A stretch of DNA of 36,194 bases from Lentisphaerota bacterium (GCA_018676675.1 JABHEG010000009.1:1-36194); one strand, 5' to 3'. Counted from the stretch's first letter, positions 17,445-25,998 are shown. The notes: a model not told the origin generated them from the letters alone. Made by a program: numbers and translations.

Positions 17445-18791
17445 ATGTCCGGATGGGTGGTCCTGTTGATCCTTGTGCTGTTTGGTGCGCCAGGCCTCCT
17501 CCTGCGTCCGCGGGGGAACACGTTCTTTCTGGCCGGTCGGGAAGCCGGCACCCTTTCCGTGACCTGTTCACTCGCGGCGACCTGTCTTGGTGCATCTGCC
17601 ACGATTGGTGTCGTCGGCCACGCGTACTCCCTCGGTTGGACAGCGTTCTGGTGGCTTGGCGCGGGGGGCATTGGGATGGTGCTGCTGGGGACTACCTGGG
17701 CACAGGCGATGCGCTCTCGTCCCGAGACCGTGACCTTGCCTCAATGGGCAGGCAGCGTCTACGGTGAACCCGCCCGTATCCTCTCCGCTTCTCTGATTGT
17801 GGTCATGTGGACAGGCGTTTTGGCCGCCCAGTGGGTTGCTGCAGGTACCATCGTCGCGTGTCTGTCGTCGTTGTCCGCACGAAACGGAATGGCCATGGTT
17901 GCCGCCGTTGCTGTGGCCTACACCGCCTGGGGAGGCCAGCGTGCGGTTCTGCGGACGGACATGCTCCAACTGGTTCTCATCGTCATCGCAGTTGGGACTG
18001 CTCTCGCCGGGGCGCTGACGTTGGCCCCCCACGGGACCACTCCGGTTGACTTCCCCGGGCTTGGGAGCGGTGATCTGGTTGCGCTGATCGTTGTGGTTGG
18101 TGGGATGTACGTTGTCGGCCCGGATCTGTGCTCCCGTGTGCTCGTTGCTCGGGATGGGCGGGTTGCGCGGCGGGGGGCCGTCATCGCGGGGGTCGTGATG
18201 CTCCCTGTATCGGCCGCCCTGGTGAAGATTGGGATGGTGATTCGGTCGAGTGGCGTTGAGCTCGCCAGTGCCCGTGAAGCGCTGCCGTGGCTGATCAGCC
18301 GGTCGGGCGTTCTGGGAGACGGCATCGGGGCCTTGGTCAGCATCGGCCTGTTGGGGGCGATGGTCTCGTCGGCCGACACGTGTTTACTAACGGCTGCTTC
18401 GGTCGGCGAACTGGATCTCCTTGGCAGATCCCGAGCTCCGAGCCGGCAGTCCCTCACTGCGCGGGGATTGGTGTGTCTGGTTGGCGGCGTCAGCCTGGTT
18501 GTGGCTCTCGTCCGGCCCGTCATCATCGGTAACTTGCTTCTTGCCTATGCGTTCTACACCGGCGGGCTGCTTGTTCCCCTGCTGCTTCTGGGGCGACGCC
18601 AATGTGCCGAAGCTGTGCCGAAGCCCTGGGTCTGGGCGGCGATGGTGGTGGGGGGAGGAGGGCCCGTTGCCCTTCTCATGAGCAAGCGCGTGCACAGCAT
18701 GTCTTCGGCCGGTCTGGCCGGTGTGTGTCTTTGCGCGCTGGTGATGCTGGTCGGGGGAACTGCCAGGCGTCTTAGCCGGGGCGGTCAGTAG
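17445..18791 (+). CDS. Sodium:solute symporter family-like membrane protein
   Basis: A 448-residue polytopic membrane protein with about 11-12 hydrophobic segments and the LeuT-like layout of the SSS family. Family signs are the N-terminal FFLAGREAGT, the TAWGGQRAVLRTDMLQ segment (about 165) and SSADTCLLTAAS (about 307), which in relatives helps bind sodium. GGGAG lies eight bases before the ATG. It follows the methyltransferase-glycosyltransferase by 32 bp, so it is probably in that operon; whether it imports a precursor or is an unrelated passenger cannot be told. Its end overlaps the convergent DUF11 gene by seven bases. Confidence 0.8.
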   Translation: MSGWVVLLILVLFGAPGLLLRPRGNTFFLAGREAGTLSVTCSLAATCLGASATIGVVGHAYSLGWTAFWWLGAGGIGMVLLGTTWAQAMRSRPETVTLPQWAGSVYGEPARILSASLIVVMWTGVLAAQWVAAGTIVACLSSLSARNGMAMVAAVAVAYTAWGGQRAVLRTDMLQLVLIVIAVGTALAGALTLAPHGTTPVDFPGLGSGDLVALIVVVGGMYVVGPDLCSRVLVARDGRVARRGAVIAGVVMLPVSAALVKIGMVIRSSGVELASAREALPWLISRSGVLGDGIGALVSIGLLGAMVSSADTCLLTAASVGELDLLGRSRAPSRQSLTARGLVCLVGGVSLVVALVRPVIIGNLLLAYAFYTGGLLVPLLLLGRRQCAEAVPKPWVWAAMVVGGGGPVALLMSKRVHSMSSAGLAGVCLCALVMLVGGTARRLSRGGQ

Positions 18792-20329
18792 ACGTTCGTC
18801 GCTTCAGTTTCCGTGACCGGGCGCTCGAGTTGGTCGGTGTTCAGTTCGACCCGGAAGCGTGCGTCACCCCGCTTCATCGCTTTGGCCACGACTTTCCACA
18901 CGGCCTTCTGTCGCGCTCCGAGCTGTGGCAGGGCAGGGAAGGTGATCACCCGTCCATCCGAAGTGCCTTTGGTCGGCCCCACCAGGCGGACAGAGTGGAA
19001 CTGCTCTTCCAGTACCCCTGCAATGCGTACATTGGTGGCTGCCGTGGATCCCTGATTCGTGGCCGTGATAATGTACGTGACCTCTGAGCCCAGTTCGACA
19101 GGGTCGGCCTCGTCGACGACTTCCAGAAGAATCGCCGTGATTCCGGACACGACGGTGTCAGCTCGGGCATGCACCGTGTCAACACCTGCCGCGAGTGCCG
19201 AGGCGTGGTTAACCACGGTTCCCGCTGCATCGGGGCGAACGCTGAGACCGAATGTCCGTTCTTCGCCGCCCTTCACAGTCCCGATCTTCCAGGTTACTTC
19301 CTCCCCATCGCTTGTTCCGCCATCGCTTACAGCGAGGAGGGTGGTCCCGGTCGGGAGAGTGTCGACCAGCACGGCATCCTGAACGGGGCCGTTGCCTGGG
19401 TTTCTGATCGTGATTGTGTACTCAATCGGGCGACCGATATAGCGCATCGCGGGGGCGTTCTTGGTTATCTTCAGGTTTGGTTGCTTAACGATGACTTTGG
19501 CGGTGGCCTGCGCGTGTGCGCCTCCGTCTCCGGCTGCGACCACCGTGTTGTTGATTCGCCCCGCCTTTGTTGCACGCACCTCGAACTCCACCTGCCCCGA
19601 CTCGCCCGGGGCTAGGCTCCCTACAGGAAACTGAAGAGTGGACTCGTTGTCGGGGCCCACCAGGCCATCAGGCAGATTGTCCGTGATGCGGACATTCTGT
19701 GCTGTCCCCGTACCGGTATTCGTGACGACGACAGTTACCGGGATCGGGGTGAGGAGGTCGGATCGTTCCGGCATGGTTTTGGTCAGTTCAAGCCTGGGGG
19801 TTGTGGCTCTGACTTCAAGGCAGACGGTGTTTAGGTATGTCACTTGCGCACAGTGGAGGAAATCGCCTTCTTTACCTGCAACTGCTCGCGCGGTGATTTG
19901 CTTTGTTTCCCGGCCTTTGAGCTCGCCCAGCGTCCATCGGGCCCGACTGTCTTGTGAGACCAGCGCAGGAGGAGTTGCGGCCACCAGCTCCAGACCCTCG
20001 GAGAAGCGGTCGGTCACGAAGACGTCCACGAGGGGGCAGTCGCTGAGGTTGGTGACGAGGATATCGTAGGCGAATTCCTGACCGACACTCACCTCTGCCG
20101 GCCCGATCTTCTCGAGCATGATCACACTGGTCTTAGGGTCTCCGGTAGGGATGGCTGACCAGACGCGCAGCTTATCTCCTTCAACGACGGATCGTGTGCA
20201 GGTGAAGGCGCTGGGAGCGGAACCGTCGGCTGTGACGGTCTTGCAGGTAGAACAGCGGCAGCCTGCGAGTACGAGGATGGTCGCTGTGACGGCATAGGTG
20301 AGGATTGAGTGCAGGACTCGCTGAGTCAT
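18785..20329 (-). CDS. Cysteine-rich DUF11-repeat lipoprotein (OmcB-like)
   Basis: A 514-residue predicted lipoprotein. The ATG at 20329 follows GGAAGGGG; the longer frame from 20509 lacks this. The lipobox VLAGC puts the lipidated cysteine at residue 24, followed by CRCSTCKT and another Cys in FTCTRSVVEGD. The rest is about four DUF11-type beta-sandwich repeats, each with a pattern like YDILVTNLSD, VVVTNTGTGTAQNVRITDNLPDG, YTITIRNPGNGPVQDAVLVDTLP and YIITATNQGSTAATNVRI. DUF11 repeats with cysteine-rich starts are known from the chlamydial envelope protein OmcB, another PVC member. A structural role in the outer envelope is likely. A putative promoter is at 20427-20455. Confidence 0.8.
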   Translation of the reverse strand: MTQRVLHSILTYAVTATILVLAGCRCSTCKTVTADGSAPSAFTCTRSVVEGDKLRVWSAIPTGDPKTSVIMLEKIGPAEVSVGQEFAYDILVTNLSDCPLVDVFVTDRFSEGLELVAATPPALVSQDSRARWTLGELKGRETKQITARAVAGKEGDFLHCAQVTYLNTVCLEVRATTPRLELTKTMPERSDLLTPIPVTVVVTNTGTGTAQNVRITDNLPDGLVGPDNESTLQFPVGSLAPGESGQVEFEVRATKAGRINNTVVAAGDGGAHAQATAKVIVKQPNLKITKNAPAMRYIGRPIEYTITIRNPGNGPVQDAVLVDTLPTGTTLLAVSDGGTSDGEEVTWKIGTVKGGEERTFGLSVRPDAAGTVVNHASALAAGVDTVHARADTVVSGITAILLEVVDEADPVELGSEVTYIITATNQGSTAATNVRIAGVLEEQFHSVRLVGPTKGTSDGRVITFPALPQLGARQKAVWKVVAKAMKRGDARFRVELNTDQLERPVTETEATNVY

Positions 20330-20426
20330 GGGCGTTGCCCCTTCCACTGTGGGATGCGTATGGCTGGTATCCGACAGGAGTCCAGAGATCCGAGGCTCTC
20401 TGCCGTCGTCCGGTTCCACAGTGCCT

Positions 20427-20455
20427 ACTCTACACGTATCGTTAGAGGCGATCAA
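20427..20455 (-). promoter_or_regulatory. Sigma-70-like promoter for the DUF11 lipoprotein
   Basis: On the minus strand TTGATC (20455-20450; 4 of 6) and TAGAGT (20432-20427; 4 of 6) are 17 bp apart. The predicted leader is about 90 nt. Confidence 0.35.
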
Positions 20456-20632
20456 CCGCCTTTGGGTGCATGTCGTCGGCCGCGGGCAGGATGAACGGCT
20501 TTTCCCCACAATGCGGTCCCGAAGCGGACACCGCAGGAAGCAACTGGATGGACGCAGCTCAGCGGGCGGGGCAACGGCAACTGGCGATTGCGTGGGGAAA
20601 GGGGTTGCGTTCAGACGACGATGGGACGATGG

Positions 20633-20661
20633 TTGACCGGCAATCCTGGGCTCGGTGAAAC
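20633..20661 (+). promoter_or_regulatory. Promoter candidate for the nitrilase-GDPD gene
   Basis: TTGACC at 20633-20638 (5 of 6) and TGAAAC at 20656-20661 (3 of 6) are 17 bp apart, leaving about 30 nt to the ATG at 20698. The -10 box is weak. Confidence 0.3.
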
Positions 20662-20697
20662 GGACGATCTTCTTTCAAGCATACCCGGAGTGACACA

Positions 20698-22287
20698 ATG
20701 AACATCTCGGTGCTGCAGCCTCCTTATCCCCGGTCTGGTACGCCTTCCGCTGCTGTGTCCTGTCACCAGTGGATGCTGGATCGTGTCCGAGCATTGCGGC
20801 CTGCCGAGACGGATCTGGTGCTGTTGCCTGAGTATGCCACCACTCCCGGACTCGTCGACCGTGAAGTCCTGCGGCGTTTCGCGACAGATGAGGGGAAGCA
20901 CTTCGTGGAACTGATCTGCGACGAAGCCCGTCGTCTTGGGAGCATCGTTGTACTGGGGGCCGCCGTTGAGTCCGGGGGACACTGGTTCAACCGCACGTTG
21001 GTGGTCGCTTCTACAGGCGACCTGGCCGGGCACTACGACAAGCGCCATCTCACTGCGGTTGAGGAAGAGCATTTGGGGATGACCGCCGGCGCAACGCCTA
21101 TTGTGATGGGAATCGCCGGGTTGCGTCTCGGCTTTGCCGTCTGCTTTGATGTTTACTTCCCGGAGCATTTCGAGGCGCTGGCTGCTTGCGCCCCTGACGT
21201 GGTCCTCAGTCCGTCGTACCAGCGTTCTGAGAGTGCTGAGAGGAATCGGCTGCTGGCGTGCTGTCGGGCGCTGGATACGGGAGCCTGGTTCGTACGTGCG
21301 AGTTACGCCATGGGGACTCCCGGGGTTGGTGGACATGGGCTGATCGCTGCGCCGGATGGGACGCTGGTGGATGATGCAGGGGACGACGAGGGTGTGTTGA
21401 GTTGCGTCATTGATCCAGACCAGAGGTTCCGGAAACCGGCTTCTCACGGAGAGAACGAGATCGAGCATCGGGGACTCATCGAGACCCATCGACGGCCCTG
21501 GGGATATAGGCCTCTTCCTGACCGGACGGCCGCTGTGGAGGGCTTGAGCTTCCCACGCCTCTGTGCACATCGTGGTCTGAGTCACGTGTGCCCGGAGAAC
21601 ACGATCCCCGCGTTCGCGGCGGCGATTGCTCTCCCGGGAGTGGCGGAGATCGAGCTGGATGTGTGGTTGAGCCGTGACGGCGTTCCGGTCGTGTGCCATG
21701 ATCCGAGTTTGGAGCGCACGACCGATGGCGAGGGCACGGTCGTTGACCTCGACTGGCCCACCATTCGTTCGTGCGACGCTGGAGTGCGCCTTTCAGAGGC
21801 CTGGGCCGGGGTCCCAATCCCACGTCTTGAGGAGGTCCTCGACTTGACCGCCGGCCGCGTCTTTCTCAACCTTCACATCAAGGCCCCGGGTGAAGACGGT
21901 GCGCTTGTTCGCCTGGTGGGCGATCTGCTGCGCGAGCGCTGTCTCACAGGGCTGGGGTACATTGCCGGCGAGGAGGATGTGCTGGCGGCCGCGAAACGTT
22001 GGGCACCCGATCTCGAGAGAGCCTGCCTTGCGCATCAAAGCGATCCGCCCTGCCTAATCAGCACCGCCATTCAGTACGAGTGCACACGGCTGCAGTTCTT
22101 CCGGAACGTTGAGGAGGACCATATTCGCCAGGCTCACGACGCGGGGTTGCTCTGCAACCTCTTCTGGGCCGACGAACCGGAAGACGCCCGTCGCTATGCA
22201 GATATGGGCATCGATGTTATCCTGACCAACCAGGCGCACCAGTTGGTCGGGGAGCTGCCTCCCCGCCCAGGGGTAGCAAGCTGCTGA
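20698..22287 (+). CDS. Nitrilase-superfamily amidase fused to glycerophosphodiester phosphodiesterase
   Basis: A 529-residue fusion of two hydrolases. Residues 1 to about 245 are a carbon-nitrogen hydrolase with the Glu-Lys-Cys triad: LLPEYATTPG, GHYDKRHL and GFAVCFDVYFPEHF, plus VEEEHLGMTAG. Residues about 275-525 are a GDPD barrel: CAHRGLSHVCPENTIPAF, EIELDVWLSRDGVPVVCHD, and a late GIDVILTNQ. The usual metal-binding Glu in the N-[IL]-E-[IL]-K strand is replaced by His (LNLHIK), either a subfamily trait or a loss. GGAG precedes the ATG. There is no signal peptide, so it is probably cytoplasmic. The combination suggests a substrate with both an amide or nitrile and a phosphodiester, such as an N-acyl or amino-headgroup lipid derivative; this is inference. 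Confidence 0.85.
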   Translation: MNISVLQPPYPRSGTPSAAVSCHQWMLDRVRALRPAETDLVLLPEYATTPGLVDREVLRRFATDEGKHFVELICDEARRLGSIVVLGAAVESGGHWFNRTLVVASTGDLAGHYDKRHLTAVEEEHLGMTAGATPIVMGIAGLRLGFAVCFDVYFPEHFEALAACAPDVVLSPSYQRSESAERNRLLACCRALDTGAWFVRASYAMGTPGVGGHGLIAAPDGTLVDDAGDDEGVLSCVIDPDQRFRKPASHGENEIEHRGLIETHRRPWGYRPLPDRTAAVEGLSFPRLCAHRGLSHVCPENTIPAFAAAIALPGVAEIELDVWLSRDGVPVVCHDPSLERTTDGEGTVVDLDWPTIRSCDAGVRLSEAWAGVPIPRLEEVLDLTAGRVFLNLHIKAPGEDGALVRLVGDLLRERCLTGLGYIAGEEDVLAAAKRWAPDLERACLAHQSDPPCLISTAIQYECTRLQFFRNVEEDHIRQAHDAGLLCNLFWADEPEDARRYADMGIDVILTNQAHQLVGELPPRPGVASC

Positions 22288-22312
22288 GTGCGGACGGCCT
22301 TCTCTGGGGCTT

Positions 22313-22322
22313 GGGGGGGGGG
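22313..22322. repeat. G10 homopolymer in a convergent gap
   Basis: Ten consecutive G residues lie between the stop codons of the nitrilase-GDPD gene (22287) and the DUF1638-hydantoinase gene (22358). It is intergenic, so slippage would not change a reading frame. It could also be a sequencing length error. Confidence 0.8.
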
Positions 22323-22357
22323 CGCAATGCGAGGGAGTTCGCCGGTAGAACCGCGGG

Positions 22358-25120
22358 TCAGCCTCGCAGTTCGCCGCGCAGCGTTACGCCGAGGAAGAGC
22401 TTCCCATCGCGCGTTTCCGCATCGTGCTGTTCTGCACTGAAGAGCGGGACTGTGAACGGGATGTCGTTCGCGGACGCGGCTTCCCTGAGATGTTCATGAA
22501 CGGCGGCCTCGCACAAACGGACGGCTTCCTCCAGGTCGACGGCCCGTTGTCCGCCGCCTTTCCAGCTGCAGACGAAGACGCCTTCCGGCGTAATTCTGAC
22601 CGTGGCTGACTCCCTGAGCATTACATCGCCGGCAATGGCTCCCACGGCGTTGGTGACGCCGGCGTGGTCCGAGATCAGTATGGACTGGTTGAGCACCTCT
22701 TCGAGTTCGGGGAACAAAGCGGGTGCCGGCGCCCCGACCGCGATCAACGGCACGGCCAGTTCCGGGCGGATTCGCAAGGGCCGCCCGTCCGCCGGCTCGG
22801 TGAAGTGCTGAGTCAGCCATCGGCGCAGCTCATCTCCACCGGCCCAGGGGCAGCCATCGGGCAGGACGACGCTCAGAACGGTATCACAGACCAACCTGCG
22901 AAACTCCTTGTGGATAGCCTGGATGATGTCATCGATGTCTGCATCGAGGAAGCCACTCCAAGCCTTGAGCATGTCACGTGCTGTTCGCTGGTCAAAGGCG
23001 GTGTAGCGCTTTTCCACATGCATCACATCGGTAAGCGTCAGTCCGTACCGCTTGATAGCGCCGTGCGTTTCAAGGTCATGCCAGGGGACGAAGGCGGGGT
23101 TTGGCCGATTCAGGCGGCGGGCCAGTTGGCCGAGAAGCATTGGGCCCTCGGCGAGGAGGGCGAGCGTGCGCTGCTCGTTGCTGCTCGGTTTGTCTGAGAC
23201 AGTCACCAGGTCGACGCAGTTCGGATCAGTGGTGAGGTATTCGGTATAGAGAGCCGGCAGCCGGACCGGCAGGTCAGGGTGGTCTGTGCTGAGCCGACAG
23301 AGGGGGATGATCCGGCGGGGGCCGATCGAGACCTGTGGCCACCCGGACAGATCGATCTCGCTGTCTCCACCCAAGCCGATTGTCTGGACGCCCATGGCCC
23401 GGACGCATGTCTTGAAGTCGCCGATTCGCGCTCCTGTTGGACTGAGTACGGGCGAGTGGTTCTGCAGGAGTGCGACATCCAGCGTCGTGCCCCCCATGTC
23501 CACCACGACTGCGTCTGCGTTGCTGAACAGCTTCGCCGCTCCGACGACGCTGGCAGCCGGGCCGGAGAGCAGTGTTTCGACCGGCAGACTCCGGGCGACT
23601 CGGTCCAGCATCTGACTGCCGTCGCCCTTCACGATCATGACTCTGACCTCTTCCAGACCAAGCTCGTCGAGCGCGCTGCGGACGGCTGTGATCAGCTCCT
23701 CAATCAGCGGTGTCAGTTTGGCGTTCATCGCCGCTGTCGTGGCTCGTTCAACAAAGTTGAGTTCGGTTGTCAGTTCGTGTCCACAGACGGCTGCCAGCCC
23801 AGTGGTCTCGTGGGCGATCCGGGCAGCTGTCAATTCATGCGCCGGGTTGACTACGCTCCCAAAGCCGCTGATGGCGAGTGCTTCACACCCGGCCTCCTGC
23901 GCTTCCTGGGCGATTCGGCCAATCTCCAGCTCGTCGACGGGTGTTTGCTCGACGCCTTCGATGCTCATCGCTCCGGTGAGGCGTCGCACGAACCGGAAGG
24001 GGAAACGGTCGAGATCGATGTTCAGTGGGGAGGCGACCAACAGGGCAACAGGGCGTCCTTTCCCTTCCACGAAGGCGTTGGTTGCGAGCGTTGTGCTCAG
24101 GCCGACTCGGGTCACCCCGGCCAGTTCGTCCCGCGGGAGCTCAGCCAAAGCCATCCGGATCCCGACAATCAGGTCGTCGTGTGTGGTTGGGGCTTTGGCT
24201 TGAGCCAGTACGGTGTCGGTGTCGAAGTCGAAGATGACGGCGTCGGTGAAGGTGCCGCCAGTGTCGACTCCGAGGCCCCGTCCGGATCGCTGGACTGGTT
24301 CCTGTTCTTCCGTCCGCCTGTATCTGGCAAGGATTTTCTCGACGTGTGAATCCACGCCGCTGGTGAAGCCAACCACGGCCTGGCCGGGCGCTGCCACGGT
24401 GTGGTTGCCCACTGGCACAAGCAGGATTCTCGGGTCACTCCATTTCCGGCTGAGGAGGGCGTGGAGGAGGGAATCGTCACCCTCAAGGATCTCGTGTTCC
24501 CAGCCGAGGTCTTCAGCCAGGCTCCGGCTTGCTTCCAGGCCTGCCGCACTGGCGCCTTCACCTTCGAAGCGGATATATGCCGCGCGCTGGTAGTTTTCCT
24601 TCCAGGAGTCCCGGAAACGGCAGATGAAATCGGCATTCTCGGGACCGTACTGGGAGGACAGTTCATCGAAGCTGGCGCCGTACAGTGAATGGTCTCGAGC
24701 GGAGAGGTGGCTCTGCACTTCGCGCGTCTGTGGGTGATTGTTCCGTTCGTACCAACCTTGGGTGACGTAGCGTGTCCCCGGCCGCCGCGAGAATTCCTCC
24801 ATGTATCTGAAATGAGACCCTAGATAGATGCCGATGCAGTCCTGGGTTCGGGGCATCACGAGGGGAACGGCCGTGGCGGTCAGGCCGATCGTGCCACGCC
24901 CACAGACGCCGAAGCCGAGGACGATGCCTGCGAGCTCCGGATCCTGGCTGAGTCTCTCGATCTCTTCACGGAGCATTTGGCGCAGCCGCCCGGGATTCTC
25001 GTGCAGCCTGGCCGGCAGGAAGCGCGTGATGAAGTCTGTGTCCGGGATGCGTTCCATGACCCGACGGATATTCCACTCAAGGACACCGCAGGCGATGATG
25101 GCCACTTTGGGCTTGGGCAT
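22358..25120 (-). CDS. DUF1638 domain fused to hydantoinase/oxoprolinase-type ASKHA protein
   Basis: A 920-residue fusion. The ATG at 25120 (MPKPKVAIIACG) has GGAAAG upstream; an upstream extension to 25261 is non-homologous-looking. Residues about 1-250 match DUF1638 with its three conserved cysteines: IIACGVLEW, GFGVCGRG and MPRTQDCIGIYLGS, then RYVTQGWYERN. Residues about 280 onwards are an ATP-binding hydantoinase/oxoprolinase A region: GVDTGGTFTDAV (phosphate 1 loop), LATNAFVEGKGRPVALLV, LSGPAASVVGA and VVDMGGTTLDVAL (about 535). DUF1638 proteins are known from the surroundings of corrinoid methyltransferases in anaerobes, and I recall this association without being able to check it. None of those partners is in this window. 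A putative promoter is at 25222-25250. Confidence 0.8.
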   Translation of the reverse strand: MPKPKVAIIACGVLEWNIRRVMERIPDTDFITRFLPARLHENPGRLRQMLREEIERLSQDPELAGIVLGFGVCGRGTIGLTATAVPLVMPRTQDCIGIYLGSHFRYMEEFSRRPGTRYVTQGWYERNNHPQTREVQSHLSARDHSLYGASFDELSSQYGPENADFICRFRDSWKENYQRAAYIRFEGEGASAAGLEASRSLAEDLGWEHEILEGDDSLLHALLSRKWSDPRILLVPVGNHTVAAPGQAVVGFTSGVDSHVEKILARYRRTEEQEPVQRSGRGLGVDTGGTFTDAVIFDFDTDTVLAQAKAPTTHDDLIVGIRMALAELPRDELAGVTRVGLSTTLATNAFVEGKGRPVALLVASPLNIDLDRFPFRFVRRLTGAMSIEGVEQTPVDELEIGRIAQEAQEAGCEALAISGFGSVVNPAHELTAARIAHETTGLAAVCGHELTTELNFVERATTAAMNAKLTPLIEELITAVRSALDELGLEEVRVMIVKGDGSQMLDRVARSLPVETLLSGPAASVVGAAKLFSNADAVVVDMGGTTLDVALLQNHSPVLSPTGARIGDFKTCVRAMGVQTIGLGGDSEIDLSGWPQVSIGPRRIIPLCRLSTDHPDLPVRLPALYTEYLTTDPNCVDLVTVSDKPSSNEQRTLALLAEGPMLLGQLARRLNRPNPAFVPWHDLETHGAIKRYGLTLTDVMHVEKRYTAFDQRTARDMLKAWSGFLDADIDDIIQAIHKEFRRLVCDTVLSVVLPDGCPWAGGDELRRWLTQHFTEPADGRPLRIRPELAVPLIAVGAPAPALFPELEEVLNQSILISDHAGVTNAVGAIAGDVMLRESATVRITPEGVFVCSWKGGGQRAVDLEEAVRLCEAAVHEHLREAASANDIPFTVPLFSAEQHDAETRDGKLFLGVTLRGELRG

Positions 25121-25221
25121 GGGATGGGGCTTTCCAAAGGCTGGACTTGGGTTGGCTGGGCAGCAGGCCGGAATTGTAGGGTGTTCCCCGTCAGGGCAGA
25201 CGGTAGGGCAGATCGGGGACC

Positions 25222-25250
25222 ATTGTAGTGGCTCGACCCACGAGACGCAA
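25222..25250 (-). promoter_or_regulatory. Sigma-70-like promoter for the DUF1638 fusion gene
   Basis: On the minus strand TTGCGT (25250-25245) and TACAAT (25227-25222; 5 of 6) are 17 bp apart. The leader is about 95 nt. Its position between the pseudopilin operon and the fusion gene suggests the two are separate units. Confidence 0.4.
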
Positions 25251-25298
25251 GGGAATGGCAAGCTGTCTCCAACGTATGCTTCCGGTGGGCTCCGGCGA

Positions 25299-25508
25299 TC
25301 ACTTGTGGGGATGCTCTACGGGACAGCTCGTGGCGAGTTGCTGAAGGCGTCGGGCCATGCTCCTATTCTGACTGAGGAGTTGATGCCAACTGCTGACGCC
25401 GACCCAGAGGATTGCGCTGAGAATGCCGGCGAGGAACAGTACGGCCAGGACGGCGAATCCCCGGGTTTTACGCGCACTCCTTGCCTGGTTTGGCTGTGTT
25501 CGCGGCAT
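25299..25508 (-). CDS. Very short GspK/PilX-like pseudopilin
   Basis: A 69-residue protein with a prepilin-type N-terminus, KTRG/FAVLAVLFLAGILSAIL, that lacks the Glu at mature position 5. Loss of that Glu is typical of GspK, the tip pseudopilin of type II secretion, and occurs in the same place in the gene order I-J-K. It is far shorter than usual GspK (around 300 residues) and ends after a short helix, so it is either a minimal form or a truncated remnant. Its ATG overlaps the upstream stop as TAATG, a sign of translational coupling; a longer start at 25529 is less likely. Confidence 0.6.
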   Translation of the reverse strand: MPRTQPNQARSARKTRGFAVLAVLFLAGILSAILWVGVSSWHQLLSQNRSMARRLQQLATSCPVEHPHK

Positions 25509-25996
25509 TACGCTGTCCCTCCCGGGCAAGCGACGATCCTCAGGTCCACGGGGGGGCGCGCCTTGCGCGAAGGAAGGTGAATCCAGAGGACTGCCAGCGG
25601 TTGGGGGCCGCGCGCGTTTTCCAGGGCGAAGGTGACTGTCGTCCGTCGACTCAGCGGGAAGGTCTTGGTTTGGCCATCGGCTTTGCGCCGGATCTGCAGG
25701 GCACCATTCTGTGTCCGGGTGATTGTGTGCGTCCCGGTCGTTAGGCAGTCGCCATCCGTTGCCAACTCAGCGACGGCGGCGGGGTGGATTACGCGTCGCC
25801 AGGCTTCGGCGATCACTTGAGCTTCCTGGGTGTCTCTGGCCAGGCGGATGGATCGGCAGCTCCTCTGCCAGCCGCGGGAGCAGAGGCGAACGGCCTGGGA
25901 GAGAATAATGGTCCCGATAGTGCAGGCCACCACCGCTTCCATAATCGTGAAGCGGCGGCGCTTCGTCACGTGGCGTTGTCCGGCGACTCGGGACAC
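25508..25996 (-). CDS. GspJ-like pseudopilin
   Basis: A 162-residue protein. The hydrophobic N-terminal helix RFTIMEAVVACTIGTIILSQ has the conserved Glu at mature position 5 and follows a basic leader (KRRR). The rest has a small mixed domain (TGTHTITRTQNGALQIRRKADG) like minor pseudopilins. The GTG start at 25996 has AAGGG upstream; a second in-frame GTG at 25969 would give a shorter leader. It starts two bases after the previous stop and overlaps the next gene as TAATG. It is probably a tip component of a type II secretion or pilus-like system whose main genes are elsewhere. Confidence 0.7.
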   Translation of the reverse strand: MSRVAGQRHVTKRRRFTIMEAVVACTIGTIILSQAVRLCSRGWQRSCRSIRLARDTQEAQVIAEAWRRVIHPAAVAELATDGDCLTTGTHTITRTQNGALQIRRKADGQTKTFPLSRRTTVTFALENARGPQPLAVLWIHLPSRKARPPVDLRIVACPGGTA

Positions 25997-25998
25997 GG

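Larger units (their letters stand above)
20330..20697. other. Divergent intergenic region
   Basis: These 368 bases separate the DUF11 lipoprotein from the nitrilase-GDPD gene. I find a minus-strand promoter at 20427-20455 and a weaker plus-strand one at 20633-20661. A 62-codon plus-strand frame (20470-20658) has no convincing ribosome site or family likeness, so I do not call it a gene. Confidence 0.55.

Noticed and set aside
20470..20658. Possible 62-residue protein in the divergent gap
   Set aside because: No good ribosome site, no homologous look, and it overlaps the predicted promoter region of the next gene.
23279..24349. Plus-strand frame of 356 codons opposite the hydantoinase region
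   Set aside because: The opposite strand encodes the conserved ATPase motifs; this frame has no domain.
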